Source of the DNA: Clarkia xantiana subsp. parviflora
Lineage: Eukaryota > Streptophyta > Magnoliopsida > Myrtales > Onagraceae
Direction of reading: 5' to 3'
DNA: 64,000 nucleotides
NCBI GenBank assembly: GCA_036873135.1
Contig: JAPTYO010000008.1
Span: 35,784,819-35,848,818, forward strand
Both the position numbers and the translations under genes were made by a program. The notes beneath the pieces are model-generated. The model was given only the letters and a program-made list of their open reading frames with translations. It did no database searches and had not been told where the DNA came from. How positions within the stretch are numbered: position 1 is the stretch's first letter; each line of letters opens with the position of its first letter. Positions 1 through 10,827 of the stretch are shown here, piece by piece.

Positions 1-1096
1 TTTAAAACCGGACCGAACCGAACCGAACCGGATTTTTTGCCGGACCGGACCGAACTGGATTTATGAACCGGACCGAACCGGATCAAAACAGACTAAAATT
101 GAATGAACCGAACAATATTTTCTAAATCGAATTCAAGTCAATTAAATTAGGGAGGTCAAGTTTTAAAATCCAAATGTTTTTGAACCTCGAAATAGACTAC
201 ACAGTGCTCATAAGGTTGCTAACATTTATGCCTTGTTTCGATTATGGGGATGGATCTCGTAGATACATGTTTTTGGGACTGGTTAAATTAGTGGGCTGAA
301 TTGCAGTTGTTTATTATTCGATATATATTTATGCATGATTAGAACTGTTGTTTTGACTGAGTCAAGCTAGCTGGATACTACATGTTGTGGGCAGAGCCCT
401 GGTTAAATATATGGTATGCGCACTAGAATGGACATGCTGTGATGGTTGAAAATGCCTAGGATTCATGTCTAGAAGCTTGCGTAATTGAATATAAGCATGA
501 ATTGAAAACCAGCCCCTAATGTTTAAAATTATTTTAAAACCGAAAAGCAGTCGCCAAATATGTATGATTGATGTGGATGTTACATGTTTGACACGTATGC
601 TAGAATGTTAAGGATGTAGTTGCGCTTGATAATTTACTTAAAAGTAGAATTATAAATGCAATTGAATTCGTCGGAACATTAGACGCATGAAGCGTAATCA
701 TGAATGTGGTATGAATGATGAATGTTACTAGCATATGATAATTTGCATGGATTGTAGAATTGTGTATGCATGAGTGAATTCATCGGAATGATTTTTCCAA
801 AACAAAAAAAAAGGCATTGGGAAAGCCAAGATCGGGTATGCTTATTTTAAAATTCCAGTTCCGGTAATTTGCGATTTAAACCGTTTTTAACAGACTAATC
901 TATTGGATAGAAGACGACAATAGTGTGAACTCTTTCACAACCATTATCTATTGGTTTACTGGTGGTCGGTTGGTTTAGATGACTGAGGAATCACTATCTG
1001 TCGGACTCTATCTTAATAGATATTTGATGTATGCAACTCTTTCACAAAATGTTATTGTCTCCCTGATTTTGCTTGATCATCGATTTAGTAGTTTTC
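1..1096 (+). other. copia copy 1 untranslated leader
   Basis: Non-coding leader between the (unseen) primer site and gag. Bases 1-110 are low-complexity runs of ACCGAACCGG-like units. The same kind of sequence stands at about 58790-58990 in copy 2. Further blocks shared with copy 2 include the stretch around 285-310 (copy 2 about 59195-59220) and 900-1000 (copy 2 about 59345-59450). I see no gene in it. Confidence 0.7.
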
Positions 1097-1729
1097 ATGT
1101 CTGACCCGGTACAGTTCTACGAGCCACGCAATCTGGATGACATGGATTATGATGCCTAGCGAGGTAATGTTATTGATCTTCTCATCGCTTCGGATCTTGA
1201 CGATCAAGTCAATCCAACGACAGAGAGACTGAGGCTGGACGAATACAAGGAATCACATGAGAGCAACAACAAGAAAAGGTTGAGGAAGGATCATAATGCA
1301 CGAGAGTTGATCTTCTCACAGCTAACTATAGAAGTTGAAAGAGATTATATACAACTCAGCGGATTGCATCTTTGGTGTGCCATGTATCTTCGCTTCGGTA
1401 AGGGTAAGGCAGTCGAAGCTAGAGCCTTAATGGCAGAATACTACACTATTCTATGCGATGATGGCGGCATAATACCCATTCATAAACCCACCGATGAGTT
1501 GGACGTGTTGACACGGGCTCGAAAGGTAATGAAAATGTTTCCTCTTTCATGGTTTGTTAATGAAAAAGGCCTCACGCATTTGATCAAATCGATTAAAACG
1601 ACGATAGACCTATTCGAAACAGATGAGAAAGAAGGAAATTTTCCAAGGGAGCCCGAGGCATTCGATGAAAGATTCGTCGCTATGCGAAATTTCTTGGCAA
1701 TCCCAAGCAAAAAGAAGTCTAAACGATAA
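1097..1729 (+). pseudogene. copia gag, short, one nonsense codon
   Basis: Degenerate Gag of about 210 codons. ATG at 1097 starts a frame (MSDPVQFYEPRNLDDMDYDA) broken by TAG at 1157-1159 and then open to the stop at 1727-1729. It matches the copy 2 gag (59556-60176): shared LHLWC, GKGKAVE, FPLSWF and LTRLI/LTHLI-type blocks, and both end in a basic KxSKR tail at the same aligned stop. No zinc knuckle follows, so the protein is shorter than a usual copia Gag. The shared stop suggests the short form is a property of the family and not damage to this copy. Start chosen because it gives the frame that continues into the conserved part. Confidence 0.7.
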
Positions 1730-3715
1730 TCTGGTGCTTTACTCACCATGATTACAGTACCTTCACGGTACATTTCGATTAAGACATCTTGTCCACAAAA
1801 TTTCTTCATGATTACTTCAAAGTTTGAGATATGAGACCCCAATATTGTTATGTTGGTATGTTTCTTATTTGTTCAGTTTGTTTTCATGTTTGAGTTACAA
1901 TGTTTCGGTTTCATTGAATAAAGTAGTTACCTTTCGTTTCGAAAAGTGTTCTGCTTATCAAGGTTAATCGACTCGGTTAAGAACGGGATCGATCCGAAAT
2001 AAGTATATAACCAACATGATATTGACATCACGTATGACAGAATCAAGCAAATCCATACATTTCCTCCTACATCTAAATCTATGGTCTAGATCATGCCATT
2101 AAAATCCATTGACTGCGTAGTTCCAAGAACGAATCGGGTATAAATCTTATTTTATTATTATCACTTCATTGAATGAAATAAAATGTAATGATAATCATGT
2201 TTAAAACAGTTAAAACCGATTAAACTGAATTAAATTCAGAAGTGAAACGATTTAACCAAGGGTTTATACCCAGAGTAGATTGCCCAATACGCAAGTGGAC
2301 CTCGATAGACGGACACATCGTTTCATTATATGAGTTTAATATTGAAATGTTTACATGATGACGTGCTGAATTTTCGTTTGCACTCCTTCGGAAATATGAC
2401 TTATTGATAACATTTACATCGGTATGTAGTAAGCTACGTAAGCTACAACGACCTTGTAAAAGTATCAACTGACACATAAGGTGAATACCTAAGATGCTCA
2501 GTTCGGAAATGGGATAAAATCTCTGAGATAAGTCAGCAAACGAAGAAGGATAAAGTCGGTTAAACGATTTTCCTTCCAAACGCCTTAAACGATAAATCAG
2601 GCTAGGCATTCAAGTTAAATAACACACTTCAAGAAGCACAGTTTATATATTTATATAATGTTGGAGTCGTTCAATAAGACATTCCATATGAAATGATGAC
2701 AGATGATTCACATAAATGTAAAACTGTTTCCATTAAGATCGGTAAGGTAGGTAACCATCATAGCTGAAAGATGACAATGAGTTAAATCATATCACCATGC
2801 GACATTAATTTGCGCAATAAACACATATTTAGGACAAGGGTACGCCAGTTACTCCTAGAAAATACCTGTTTCCAGCTTGGATTAAATGGTACCGTGATCG
2901 AACATGAGACGTTATATCACTAAGAGGGCGAATTTTCCAAATGCATGAACAGTTTCAATCACATAGACATGATCAAAACATAGCAGAATAACGATGACAA
3001 TCAGGTCCCACTTAATTCAAGTGGGAGAGATTTGAACCAGCAACTCAAGTGAATGACATGGTAAATGAGAATGGGGACATTTTCATAGTAAATCAGTGGG
3101 AGGAATAAACCCTACCACATGTAATCACTGTTGCAGTTGGGACGAATAAAGTCGAACCTGATGGTCAAATTGCTGAACCAGGAATGACACAACTACTTAT
3201 ATTACCCATTGTTCCCAGTGGGATTGATCCAACTACACTTGGTTCCAGATCCTAGTGATCAATGAATGCATCTCGGAAGTAAAACCCCGAGACCAAGAGG
3301 TTGTAATAGGAAAGTTATAGGTCAAGGTTCTAGCACTGCCGTTGTTCCCAACAAAGACGATGCTCCGATAAGAAGAATTGTTCCGAGTGGGAGGATCATT
3401 CCCAATAGAAATGATGCTACGATAAGAAGCGTTATTCCGAGTGGGAGAAAAGATCAAACTAATAAGTGGGACTCATAATGCCTAGACGAGAGTCAAAGAC
3501 AAGTATCCCATTGAGCAAGGTGAAAACCCCGATCAAACTGTTTGCAAGCACTGGAAATACCTCAAGTGGAGAAATGGAAAGAAATAATAAATGAGAGAGA
3601 TCGCCTAAATGAAAGCCATTATAGTTGATTTACCTGTTAACCACAGGGGCATAAGGATAAGGTGAGCACTAAAAGAAGGCTCACCACTGATGGAACAAGT
3701 CGGAGAACCCGACTC
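1730..3715 (+). other. copia copy 1 non-coding spacer in place of protease and integrase
   Basis: About 2 kb between gag and RT with no recognisable protease or integrase motif in any frame. Parts align with copy 2 (60177-62044), for example near 2365-2400 against 60893-60930. At 3000-3480 there are recurring G-rich motifs (AGTGGGAG) separated by partly repeated sequence, also seen in copy 2 near 61525-61765. I see no gene. Confidence 0.55.
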
Positions 3716-5109
3716 ATTGCGAAAGGTCTTACCTTATGCTTCAAGGAAAGGACTTTGATAAGAGAAACTCAATGACTGTGCGTAAAACCACGGTTAGGGC
3801 CATTCATGGTCCTGGTCGCAAGTCTCGATCACGAGCTGCACCGAAGGAATGTTAAGACCGCATTCCTCCACGGAAACTTGGAGAAAGAGATCTACATGGA
3901 GCAACCGGAGGGTTTAATTACTCCTAGTAACGAACGTAAAGTTTGTAAACTCCCAAAGGTCCTTCTACGGTCTTATACAGTCGTAACGGCAATGATACCG
4001 CAGATTCCACGAGGAAATCGTAGGAAACAGATTAGTGAGTTTTCACAAGAATCCATGCGTGTATTATAAGACCTCCGAGTCTAAGTATGTCATCTTAACC
4101 TAGTACGTGGACGACATACTCATTGACGCAAACGACATGAGTTTCATGAATAAGTCAAGTCCTGGTTGGCATCTGTATTTGAGACGAAAGACATGGGAGA
4201 CGCCACGTACATCTTAGGCATTAAAATTTCCTGAGATCGGGCTACCAGGGATTTATGTCTATCTCAAGAAACCTATACCAACGAGCAGTTGAAAGGTTGT
4301 TCAGATTACATGACGGCAATACCGTGGATGCGCCGGTGGTATTTGAGTGCGCACTGTTGAATCGTGACATCCCCAAGAACTCGGCAGGGCGTGTACAGAT
4401 GAAGGGTGCATAGATTTTTAGCATGGTTGGTATCTCTATATATACCGTGCAATACACCCATCCGAATATCTGTCACGCCGTGGGCCCAGTAGCACGTTTC
4501 CAATCAGATCCTAGCTATCAACATTTAAAAGACTGTAAAATGAATTATTTGTTATACCTAATTTATTGTCCGAAAGGTACTGCCGATTATGCTCTGTGCT
4601 ATGAGGGAGATAAGTTAGAATTGACCGGTTACAGTGACGCCGACCATGGTGGCGATCCGGATGATCGTAAGTCCACCACATGAGGAGTATTTCTCATTGC
4701 TAATGTCGCCATTTCATGGACGAGCAAGAAGCAAACTTGTGTTGCGCTGTCAACAATGAAATCGGAATTCGTTACTCTCTAGAATACACAGGAAGCAGTC
4801 TGGCTGAAAAGGCTTCTTACTACGTTGTTTGGTGGTGACGTCGGAAGTAAACCTGTAAAGGTGTTCTCCGACAGTCAGGCAGCTATTACGGCAGTTAAGA
4901 ATCTGAAGTACCATAGTAGGACCAAACACATTGATGTGGAATATTTCTGTGCTAAATCGATGGTAGAAGACAATATAATCACTATGGAATACTTGTCCAC
5001 TGATAATATGGTTGCGGACCCATTAACTAAGCCACTACGCGGGGAGATATTCGAAAAGCATGTAAAACTTCTTGAATGCGTAGGGTTTAGAAATGGCATG
5101 TATCTGTGA
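3716..5109 (+). pseudogene. copia reverse transcriptase-RNase H remnant
   Basis: Broken RVT_2-type reverse transcriptase followed by copia RNase H. Recognisable pieces: KTAFLHGNLEKEIYMEQPEG near 3860, a tract from about 4095 matching the YVDD region, and from 4423 a frame containing the RT end. RNase H is in two pieces: GYSDADHGGDPDDRKSTT at about 4625-4680, then from 4825 DSQAAITAVKN, SRTKHIDVEYF and VADPLTKPLRGEIFEKHVKL. Several frameshifts and a TGA at 4681-4683 interrupt it. The RNase H pieces are closely related to copy 2 (62948-63421). Non-functional. Confidence 0.85.
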
Positions 5110-6224
5110 TAACATTTTGATATTAGAAAGTTACATTTTGTAAGCGAAAGAATTGCAACTGAGTTTATGATCAGTCGACGTCAAAATGTTTTGATTACAT
5201 CAAATTTACGATCTATAAACTGAGTCGTAGGAGGACGCAATCCTCTGCCAAAACTATGTCGAATGTGAGCCTTACCTAGTCGCACAGGTACGGTCGTCTT
5301 GCGGTGGAGGGAGGCCTCTACTATGCAAGGCTGGCTAAGAATCAGGGGGATAAACCTGATTACGCAGAACGATTATCTATTGTCGAAGTAACTCGACCTG
5401 ATCTTCGTCCTGCAGATCGCCGTGATGAACTCCGTTCGTCATAAATCCACATTCTGGGTCAGATGAAAATATGTGATAGCATGATTGACATGCCCATTCT
5501 TGTTGACCCAAAAGGTTCAGGTATGCTATCAACACGTGCTTCATACTACGCGTGCCATGTACGACCACGGGGTCACAGCTCGGTTGTTCTATGAAAAGAA
5601 TCCTCGTGATTCTGGCGGGCACAAACTTCTTCACCTCGAGCGTTTGATTGATCCCAGGAGCCTTATGAAGAGGCACCCAGAGTATCCTCATGGACTAAGA
5701 ACTCATACCTAAGGTCAGGCCCAATGCTCGCTTCCCAGCGTACGAGCGTAGTGCTGAACAAAAAGGCCAAGTGACCACGTCTCTGGAAACTGGTTGGGTT
5801 TGACTAAGGGTATGAGCGATGGAGATGGTCAAATTAACCTATAATTCACCGACTCTTGTATTCACTAAGGTGGCCACCAGCCGGATATTAGTTGAAGGTT
5901 GTGAATACTTGTACGGATGCCTGGAGAAATGTTCCTATGTGGAAACTTGGAAAATGGAGAATTATCAGTTGACCTAGGATACATCGCGGTACAATATGTA
6001 TAAATGTTGTTTATAACAGGTTGATTTGAGAAAAGGGAATCAACGTTCCGCGGGCGCTATAACACTCCTAACAGATGAGTAGCACGATGCCCGTCGTATC
6101 CGCCGGTCGCACGGCAAACCTCGTATTATTCGGAAGCACGGAGCAGATCAAAGGGGAGAAATGTTGATGCGGATTTGGACAACAATACATTAACAGGCAC
6201 CCTCCCATTCCGGCGAGTGGGAGC
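5110..6224 (+). other. copia copy 1 3' non-coding region and polypurine tract
   Basis: About 1.1 kb between RNase H and the 3' LTR, unusually long for copia. It aligns with 63422-64000 in copy 2, which the window end cuts off. The last bases before the LTR (about 6212-6223, GGCGAGTGGGAG) are purine-rich and are the likely polypurine tract. ORFs here are short and not conserved in frame; I see no gene. Confidence 0.65.
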
Positions 6225-6820
6225 TGTAAGCATATGGTGATGGGCGCTGTAATTGGTTGCCCATAACATGTATAGTTTACCTTGGGTAAATGTCACATTA
6301 GGGTAATTGGGCAAGACCCAAATCCCAATTGACATGGGAGGCCCAAAATTGGGCCTCCCCAATACATAGGCCGACCAAAATAATTGTGTGGGGTAAATAG
6401 GACTTTTGTACACTTTACTCCTCCTATAAATAAGAGGTGTTAGGGAATATTTTAGGGTTAATCATAATTTCCTCACAAGAGTGTTTTAGAGAGAAAACCT
6501 TCCTCCCACACCTACAAGGTTCGGCCGCACCAAGCATAACACCAGGGGTGTGCCAAATTGCTTTCGAGCAACTCTCCGAAGATCTGTCCCCGTGTCAAGA
6601 ATTGATATGAGGCTTTGCTGTGGAGCTAACACCACGTAGGGCTTCTTTCACAAGAACCTCTACGGGTTCTGTCCGGTGGATCGAGAACTCCTTTCGTGCA
6701 AAGGATCTAGTACTACGGTAAACTGTTGAGGTATGTGTAACTCTTCCGCTGCGTAATTTCGATTACATGCACGTACCATGTTTTAGTGTTTCCTTAGTGA
6801 TTACTCCCCGTAATCTAACA
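6225..6820 (+). repeat. 3' LTR of copia copy 1 (596 bp)
   Basis: Begins TGTAAGCATATGG and ends TAATCTAACA, and aligns with the 5' LTR of copy 2 (57387-57972, TGTTAGCATG...TAATCCAACA). Both contain a block on the theme GACATGGGAGGCCCAAAATT and a TATA-like CTATAAAT near 6423. The two LTRs belong to different copies and are clearly diverged. Ends are set from the TG...CA termini and from where similarity to copy 2 stops. Confidence 0.8.
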
Positions 6821-6952
6821 AACACAGCACTCGAAAACAAGTCCATATCCTGATCACTCCAGGCGTGAGATTGAGTGGCAAAATCTAATAATAGCAACAG
6901 AGATCGATCAAATCCAAACAATAAGGGAAACGCAAGCCCTCCCGGATCTGGC

Positions 6953-7276
6953 TCAAATATATGGCAGAAACTCTGATGGGGGCTTTGTAGGAGAGTACAG
7001 CCTGGCTATCGGGAGCACATCATAAGGATAGAAGGCCTCCGTGAACGGACAAAGTCCCGACACGTTTACATTGAGCTCGTGCGAACTCCGATCCAGCCTG
7101 TTAATCCGGAAGTATTGTACCATCTCAACCTTGTCAGGACCAGTCTCATGCTCAGAGTAGTGGTCAGAGCTGACCTCTGTCTCGTAATCAGATACAGGAG
7201 TAGGATCCGACTCGCGCTTCGAACTAGAGTCTATACAAAGAGTAATACCAGGAACAGGTATCAAAAACTTACTCAT
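6953..7276 (-). pseudogene. antisense ORF of element E, N-terminal fragment (Transposase_28-like)
   Basis: Minus-strand frame starting MSKFLIPVPGI at 7276, open for about 107 codons. It resembles the beginning of the antisense gene of D (MSKFLFSSIRRI) and B (MSNFFIPSIRRV): the start, an acidic serine-rich stretch, and a CPLDEPLYPF-like block (here CPFTEAFYPY). The fragment stops before the conserved LPYCNDL...AIRIW domain, and the rest was removed by, or lies beyond, the copia insertion that ends at 6820. Not functional as it stands. Start chosen by alignment to the other copies. Confidence 0.55.
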
Positions 7277-7939
7277 CACTGCAAGATTGACTAAGCCCAA
7301 ACGTGTACTCTAGAGGATATGCTGGAATAACCCGACCTACAAGTATGAACAACAACTTACTCAGCGCATGTATAAACAACAGTCACCTACACCGACATTA
7401 CGCGACAAACACTCCCTATACGGGAACAACTATACATCTACAGACTTGTTAGTTTCTACATACTACATAGTGAACATCCCTTAAATGGGGCAATCCTATG
7501 GCAGTACGGGCCTCGTCCCAACATCTACATGATTTACTTGGTCGTCATTACCCTACATCTCTATGGGACTACACGCGCCTACATATCCATACACGCTCAT
7601 GCGTAACTACATGCCTTTGATTAAGGTAATAAGTGCAAATATGATTAAAGCACTAACATATATACTTGCATATATCATTTGATTAGTGCATAATTACAAA
7701 CATATGATGACATGTCGAGACATGAACCAAAGAGTTTTAAGTACTTATATTACGACATGCTATCATGCTATCATATGTGTACACGCGAGGTACGCGCGCG
7801 CGAAGTCTGCACGTACGAGATCCGCAAACGCGAATATTCAACGTCATGCAAGAAATCATATTAGCATCATCATGCAATTATTTGGATCAAGTAATCATTA
7901 TTTAAACGATTCAACCTGTTCGGAACAATAACTATCATC

Positions 7940-8187
7940 ATCAAGCATGCGTGCCTACGCTATGTGTGTCATGGAGTATCATGTCATCAACAACTATCAA
8001 CATCAAGCATGCGCGTCCACACTATGTATGTCGTGGAGTATCATGTCATCGACAACTATCGTCATCAAACATGCATATCTACACCATGTATGTCGTGGAG
8101 TATCATGTCATCAACAACTTTCGTCATCAAACATGCATATCTACACTATGTATGCCATGGAGTATCATATCGCCGACAACTACTACA
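7940..8187. repeat. 62-bp tandem repeat, four copies
   Basis: Four head-to-tail units of about 62 bp, each beginning ATCAARCATGC and containing GGAGTATCATGTCATC. Copies two and three are closest and the last is most diverged. Because 62 is not a multiple of three, overlapping short ORFs appear in all three frames; they are by-products. Confidence 0.85.
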
Positions 8188-8583
8188 CATGAGGGAAGTA
8201 ACTCTTCTTATATCATGTTTATATATTTCCAACACTTAGCCAATTATTGGCCGATCTTGTTAAACTAACAAGGTGTAGGCATTTTATTAAACAATTGGTG
8301 GGCATACTTACACAAGCATTTTCAAAACTCAAATTGAATCGAGTCAAGATGGCTAAGGGCTTAGACAAACCTGGAAATGGACCCACCTTCACAAACCCCA
8401 CGTGTCGACGTGAAAATCACCGATGTCCGCCCCAAAACCACCACGCGTCGTCGTTGTCGTGGCCGTAACCGGTCGCTGGAGCTCCTGGTGGCGTCGCCCT
8501 CGTCCACTGCTGCTCCCGTCGGCGATGGATGATGTTTAGATGGTCGATCGAACTAACTTCGGGTCTAAGAAAAGGTTCGAGTC

Positions 8584-8588
8584 CTAAG
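8584..8588. repeat. target-site duplication of element B, left copy
   Basis: CTAAG directly before the LTR start TGTTAAG at 8589; the identical 5 bp follow the other LTR at 19384-19388. Confidence 0.85.
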
Positions 8589-9331
8589 TGTTAAGACGTG
8601 TTCCTCGGGTTGGTGAGTTTCTGATCCGAGTGACACCTCTTTCGGGTATTTCGCTCTTTTTATTGATCCGCTTAGCTTGATTCTCTAATCCTTAGCTCCA
8701 CTACTTGTAGACCTGCATAAGGGGCAGTACTGAGCAGGGAGAGGGGGGGTGGTGCTCAGTGAACCCTCTCTGATGCCTAAGTAAGTTCGGGTTCTAGAGA
8801 GAGAAAATACTAGAGGGAGGACAGAGCTAAACGTGCAAAGATTTCAACTTGTCCAAATGAATAGAACTTGCGAAGTATATATAGGCTACGAGGGGATTAA
8901 GGTGGCTTAATGACACCGTTAATCCTTAAACACACTTAATTAACACACAACAGCAGGATTAAGACCTTTAAAGACACGGAGAGGTGGGTGAAAAAGTCTA
9001 AGTATGAGTTGGGTAAAATGGATGTCGGGACCCTCGGGATCGGACGAAGAATCCGACCCCTAAGGCCTAGGGTCGGGTCAGTTTTCCCAACCTCTCTTGG
9101 GAGGGGTGGGTAAATTGACCCAATCCCTCCTAGGGGAGATCGGGTTGGCTAGCCCGTACTCACCTAGGTGAGACCAACGGACCGGTCCGGACGAATATTT
9201 TTTGCTCGTCCGGGCCGTTCGCGTTGAGAGTAAAGTGTTCGGGTCCAAGTTTCGATTTACGATCGTAAGCGGGGCCATCAAAATAAGACAATCCGAAGGG
9301 ATACGGGTTCAAATTGGGCGTATATCTATCA
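8589..9331 (-). repeat. element B 3' LTR (743 bp)
   Basis: Starts TGTTAAGACG and ends TATATCTATCA on the plus strand. It matches 18590-19383 but lacks about 65 bp of palindromic U3 modules found in the other LTR, and has a 16-bp insertion near 8800. It contains the conserved R-region motif seen in D and E (CTCTAGAGAGAG, GATGCCTAAGT and a C/G run). The adjoining inner bases (about 9332-9345) read, on the minus strand, as an AGGGGGCACG polypurine tract. Confidence 0.9.
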
Positions 9332-9894
9332 CGTGCCCCCTAGTGAACCAATGGCTTAACCTTGATTGACTCTATTTTACGATGGGATGATACGCACAAT
9401 TTGAAACCGTGTTGTTACCTCTTGACGAATCCTTTACCTGTCTGTGGGCGCCTTTTCCGGGCCTTATCCTCCATTTCTCAAAATAGTGGAAGAGTAAACG
9501 TTAGAGCAAAAAGGGGACGTGCTTAGACACGCGCCCGAAAAAATGTGGATAAAAATCCGATCTTCTCTTCTATATGTTAAAAACACGTACATTCGTGGAG
9601 ATGTAATGAAATCATGAGTATGGACTAATGCAATCTAATTTCATGTCATCATGTTCAATACGTGATCATGTGGGGTGAATCCTGTTCGTGAAAAAATATT
9701 CAGACCGGATCCAAAAAATTTCTAAGTATGGGAAATTGAGATATATGCCTATGGCGTGTTAACTTGAATAAAAATATGCCTAACCATAGTTAAAATGAGG
9801 GGAAAGATGATTTTCTATCTAACCCTTAGATCTCCTTTAATTCAAATTGATGGTGGTGATTATGTCTCCTCTAAAAACCCTACACACCTTTACT
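9332..9894 (+). other. element B region between 3' LTR and antisense promoter
   Basis: Non-coding. The first about 70 bp, including a GAGTCAA/TTGACTC-containing block on both strands, match the inner LTR-proximal ends of D (about 53165-53221) and E (about 19960-20022). The rest is AT-rich upstream sequence of the antisense gene. A block at about 9820-9900 (AAAAACCCTACAC) is conserved with D at about 52680-52705 (minus strand). Confidence 0.5.
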
Positions 9895-9901
9895 TATAAA
9901 A
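9895..9901 (+). promoter_or_regulatory. TATA-like box of the element B antisense gene
   Basis: TATAAAA about 30 bp upstream of a region (9925 on) that is conserved with the presumed transcript start of the homologous gene in D. The downstream CCATCATCTTTT stretch is also shared. The box lies outside the LTR, so this gene appears to have its own promoter. Assigned by position and by conservation, not by transcript data. Confidence 0.45.
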
Positions 9902-9924
9902 TAAGGGAATAGAATTACTCACTT

Positions 9925-10827
9925 AGAGCCTCCATCATCTTTTCTCTTCACTTCACATTCGTAGGGACCAAGAAAAATTCCAAGCCCTAGAATTAGGAGG
10001 TGTGGCCGGCCAGATTTTCCAGTGAAGGAAGGGGGGACTCCGGCACGACTACTCGGCGGAAGGGGGACCAGCAGCGGCAACCGAGGCAGGCTGGCGCATG
10101 GGCGGACGCCGGCGTAGCTGCGACGGATAGATGGAGCTCCTCCGGTGGGCAACACGGGCGGAGAAGGGGCTCGCCGTTTTCCAACGAGCGAAGTGGCAGC
10201 GGAATGACTCCTTTGGTGAGGGTGAGAGACGGCGGTGACAGCTCCACGCCGGCGACGACGGGCCAACTCCGGTCACGGCGAGGTTTCGATCTTGAATCGA
10301 GCCTTCGAATCAGCTCGGGATTTTTCAAGGTTTGATCTTTTCCTTGCCTTGTGAACATGTGAAATGCTCGTATTTCGATTGGCTACGCTCGATTTGTGAT
10401 GATTTCCCGAATGCTTGATTTGTAATGGTCGTATTGAGTAGATAGTTGTTTGCTTGGAAATGGTTTTTACCCGTTGGATTCCCCTTGCTCGACTTTGATG
10501 TCGCGGAATTACTTGTGTGTCAAGTGTTGTCGAGGGGTATAATTGTCCTTTGCTCGGGAAATGGTTTTTTGCCCGGGTGAAATTGCCTGATTTTGTTGTC
10601 ATAAAATTTATCGTACGTAGCCGTTGTTGTTATTGGGTATCTTCGAGTCTAAATTGTTGTTCGTTGATCGTTATACGACATAGTTGTCGATATGTCGATG
10701 TTGGGCCATTTCCGAGCTTACCCGGGAAATTGCTCATGTTCTGATACTTAGCTTAATATGGCAGGTATTATACTCGTGGCGGTGCCCCAAAACTCGGACT
10801 TTGCAACGACGCTACATTCTTCGTAGG
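9925..10827 (+). other. 5' untranslated exon and leader intron of the element B antisense gene
   Basis: A GC-rich exon-like stretch (about 9925-10329) is followed by a good donor (CAAG|GTTTGA at 10330) and a T-rich intron ending TATGGCAG at 10764. D has a matching GC-rich leader on its minus strand (about 52240-52660) and an equivalent acceptor just upstream of its ATG. Overlapping ORFs of about 110 codons in the GC-rich exon are not conserved between B and D and are taken as chance. Confidence 0.4.

Larger units (their letters stand above)
1..6820 (+). mobile_element. Ty1/copia retrotransposon copy 1, 5' end outside window
   Basis: A degenerate copia element from its leader to its 3' LTR. 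It aligns along its length with the second copy at 57387-64000: leader, short gag, a long non-coding spacer, RT and RNase H remnants, and a 3' non-coding segment. In both copies the order RT then RNase H places it in copia, although no integrase is recognisable. The 3' LTR ends at 6820 and the next base begins sequence of element E, so this copy was inserted into E. The 5' LTR and the left target duplication lie outside the window, so the duplication cannot be checked. Confidence 0.85.
7277..8588 (-). other. leader and presumed intron of element E antisense gene
   Basis: Non-coding stretch upstream (minus strand) of the antisense ORF. It holds a 62-bp tandem repeat (7940-8187) and, at about 8390-8530, a GC-rich part in the position of the GC-rich 5' untranslated exon of B (9925-10329) and D. 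Element B is inserted at its edge. Short ORFs here arise from the repeats and are not conserved. Confidence 0.45.

Noticed and set aside
1..110. Telomere-like or satellite repeat (ACCGAACCGG)
   Set aside because: Low-complexity part of the copia leader; a similar stretch is in copy 2 at 58790-58990.
10000..10358. 110-120-codon ORFs on both strands in a GC-rich stretch
   Set aside because: They lie in the untranslated first exon of the antisense gene; frames are not conserved with the homologous stretch of D.
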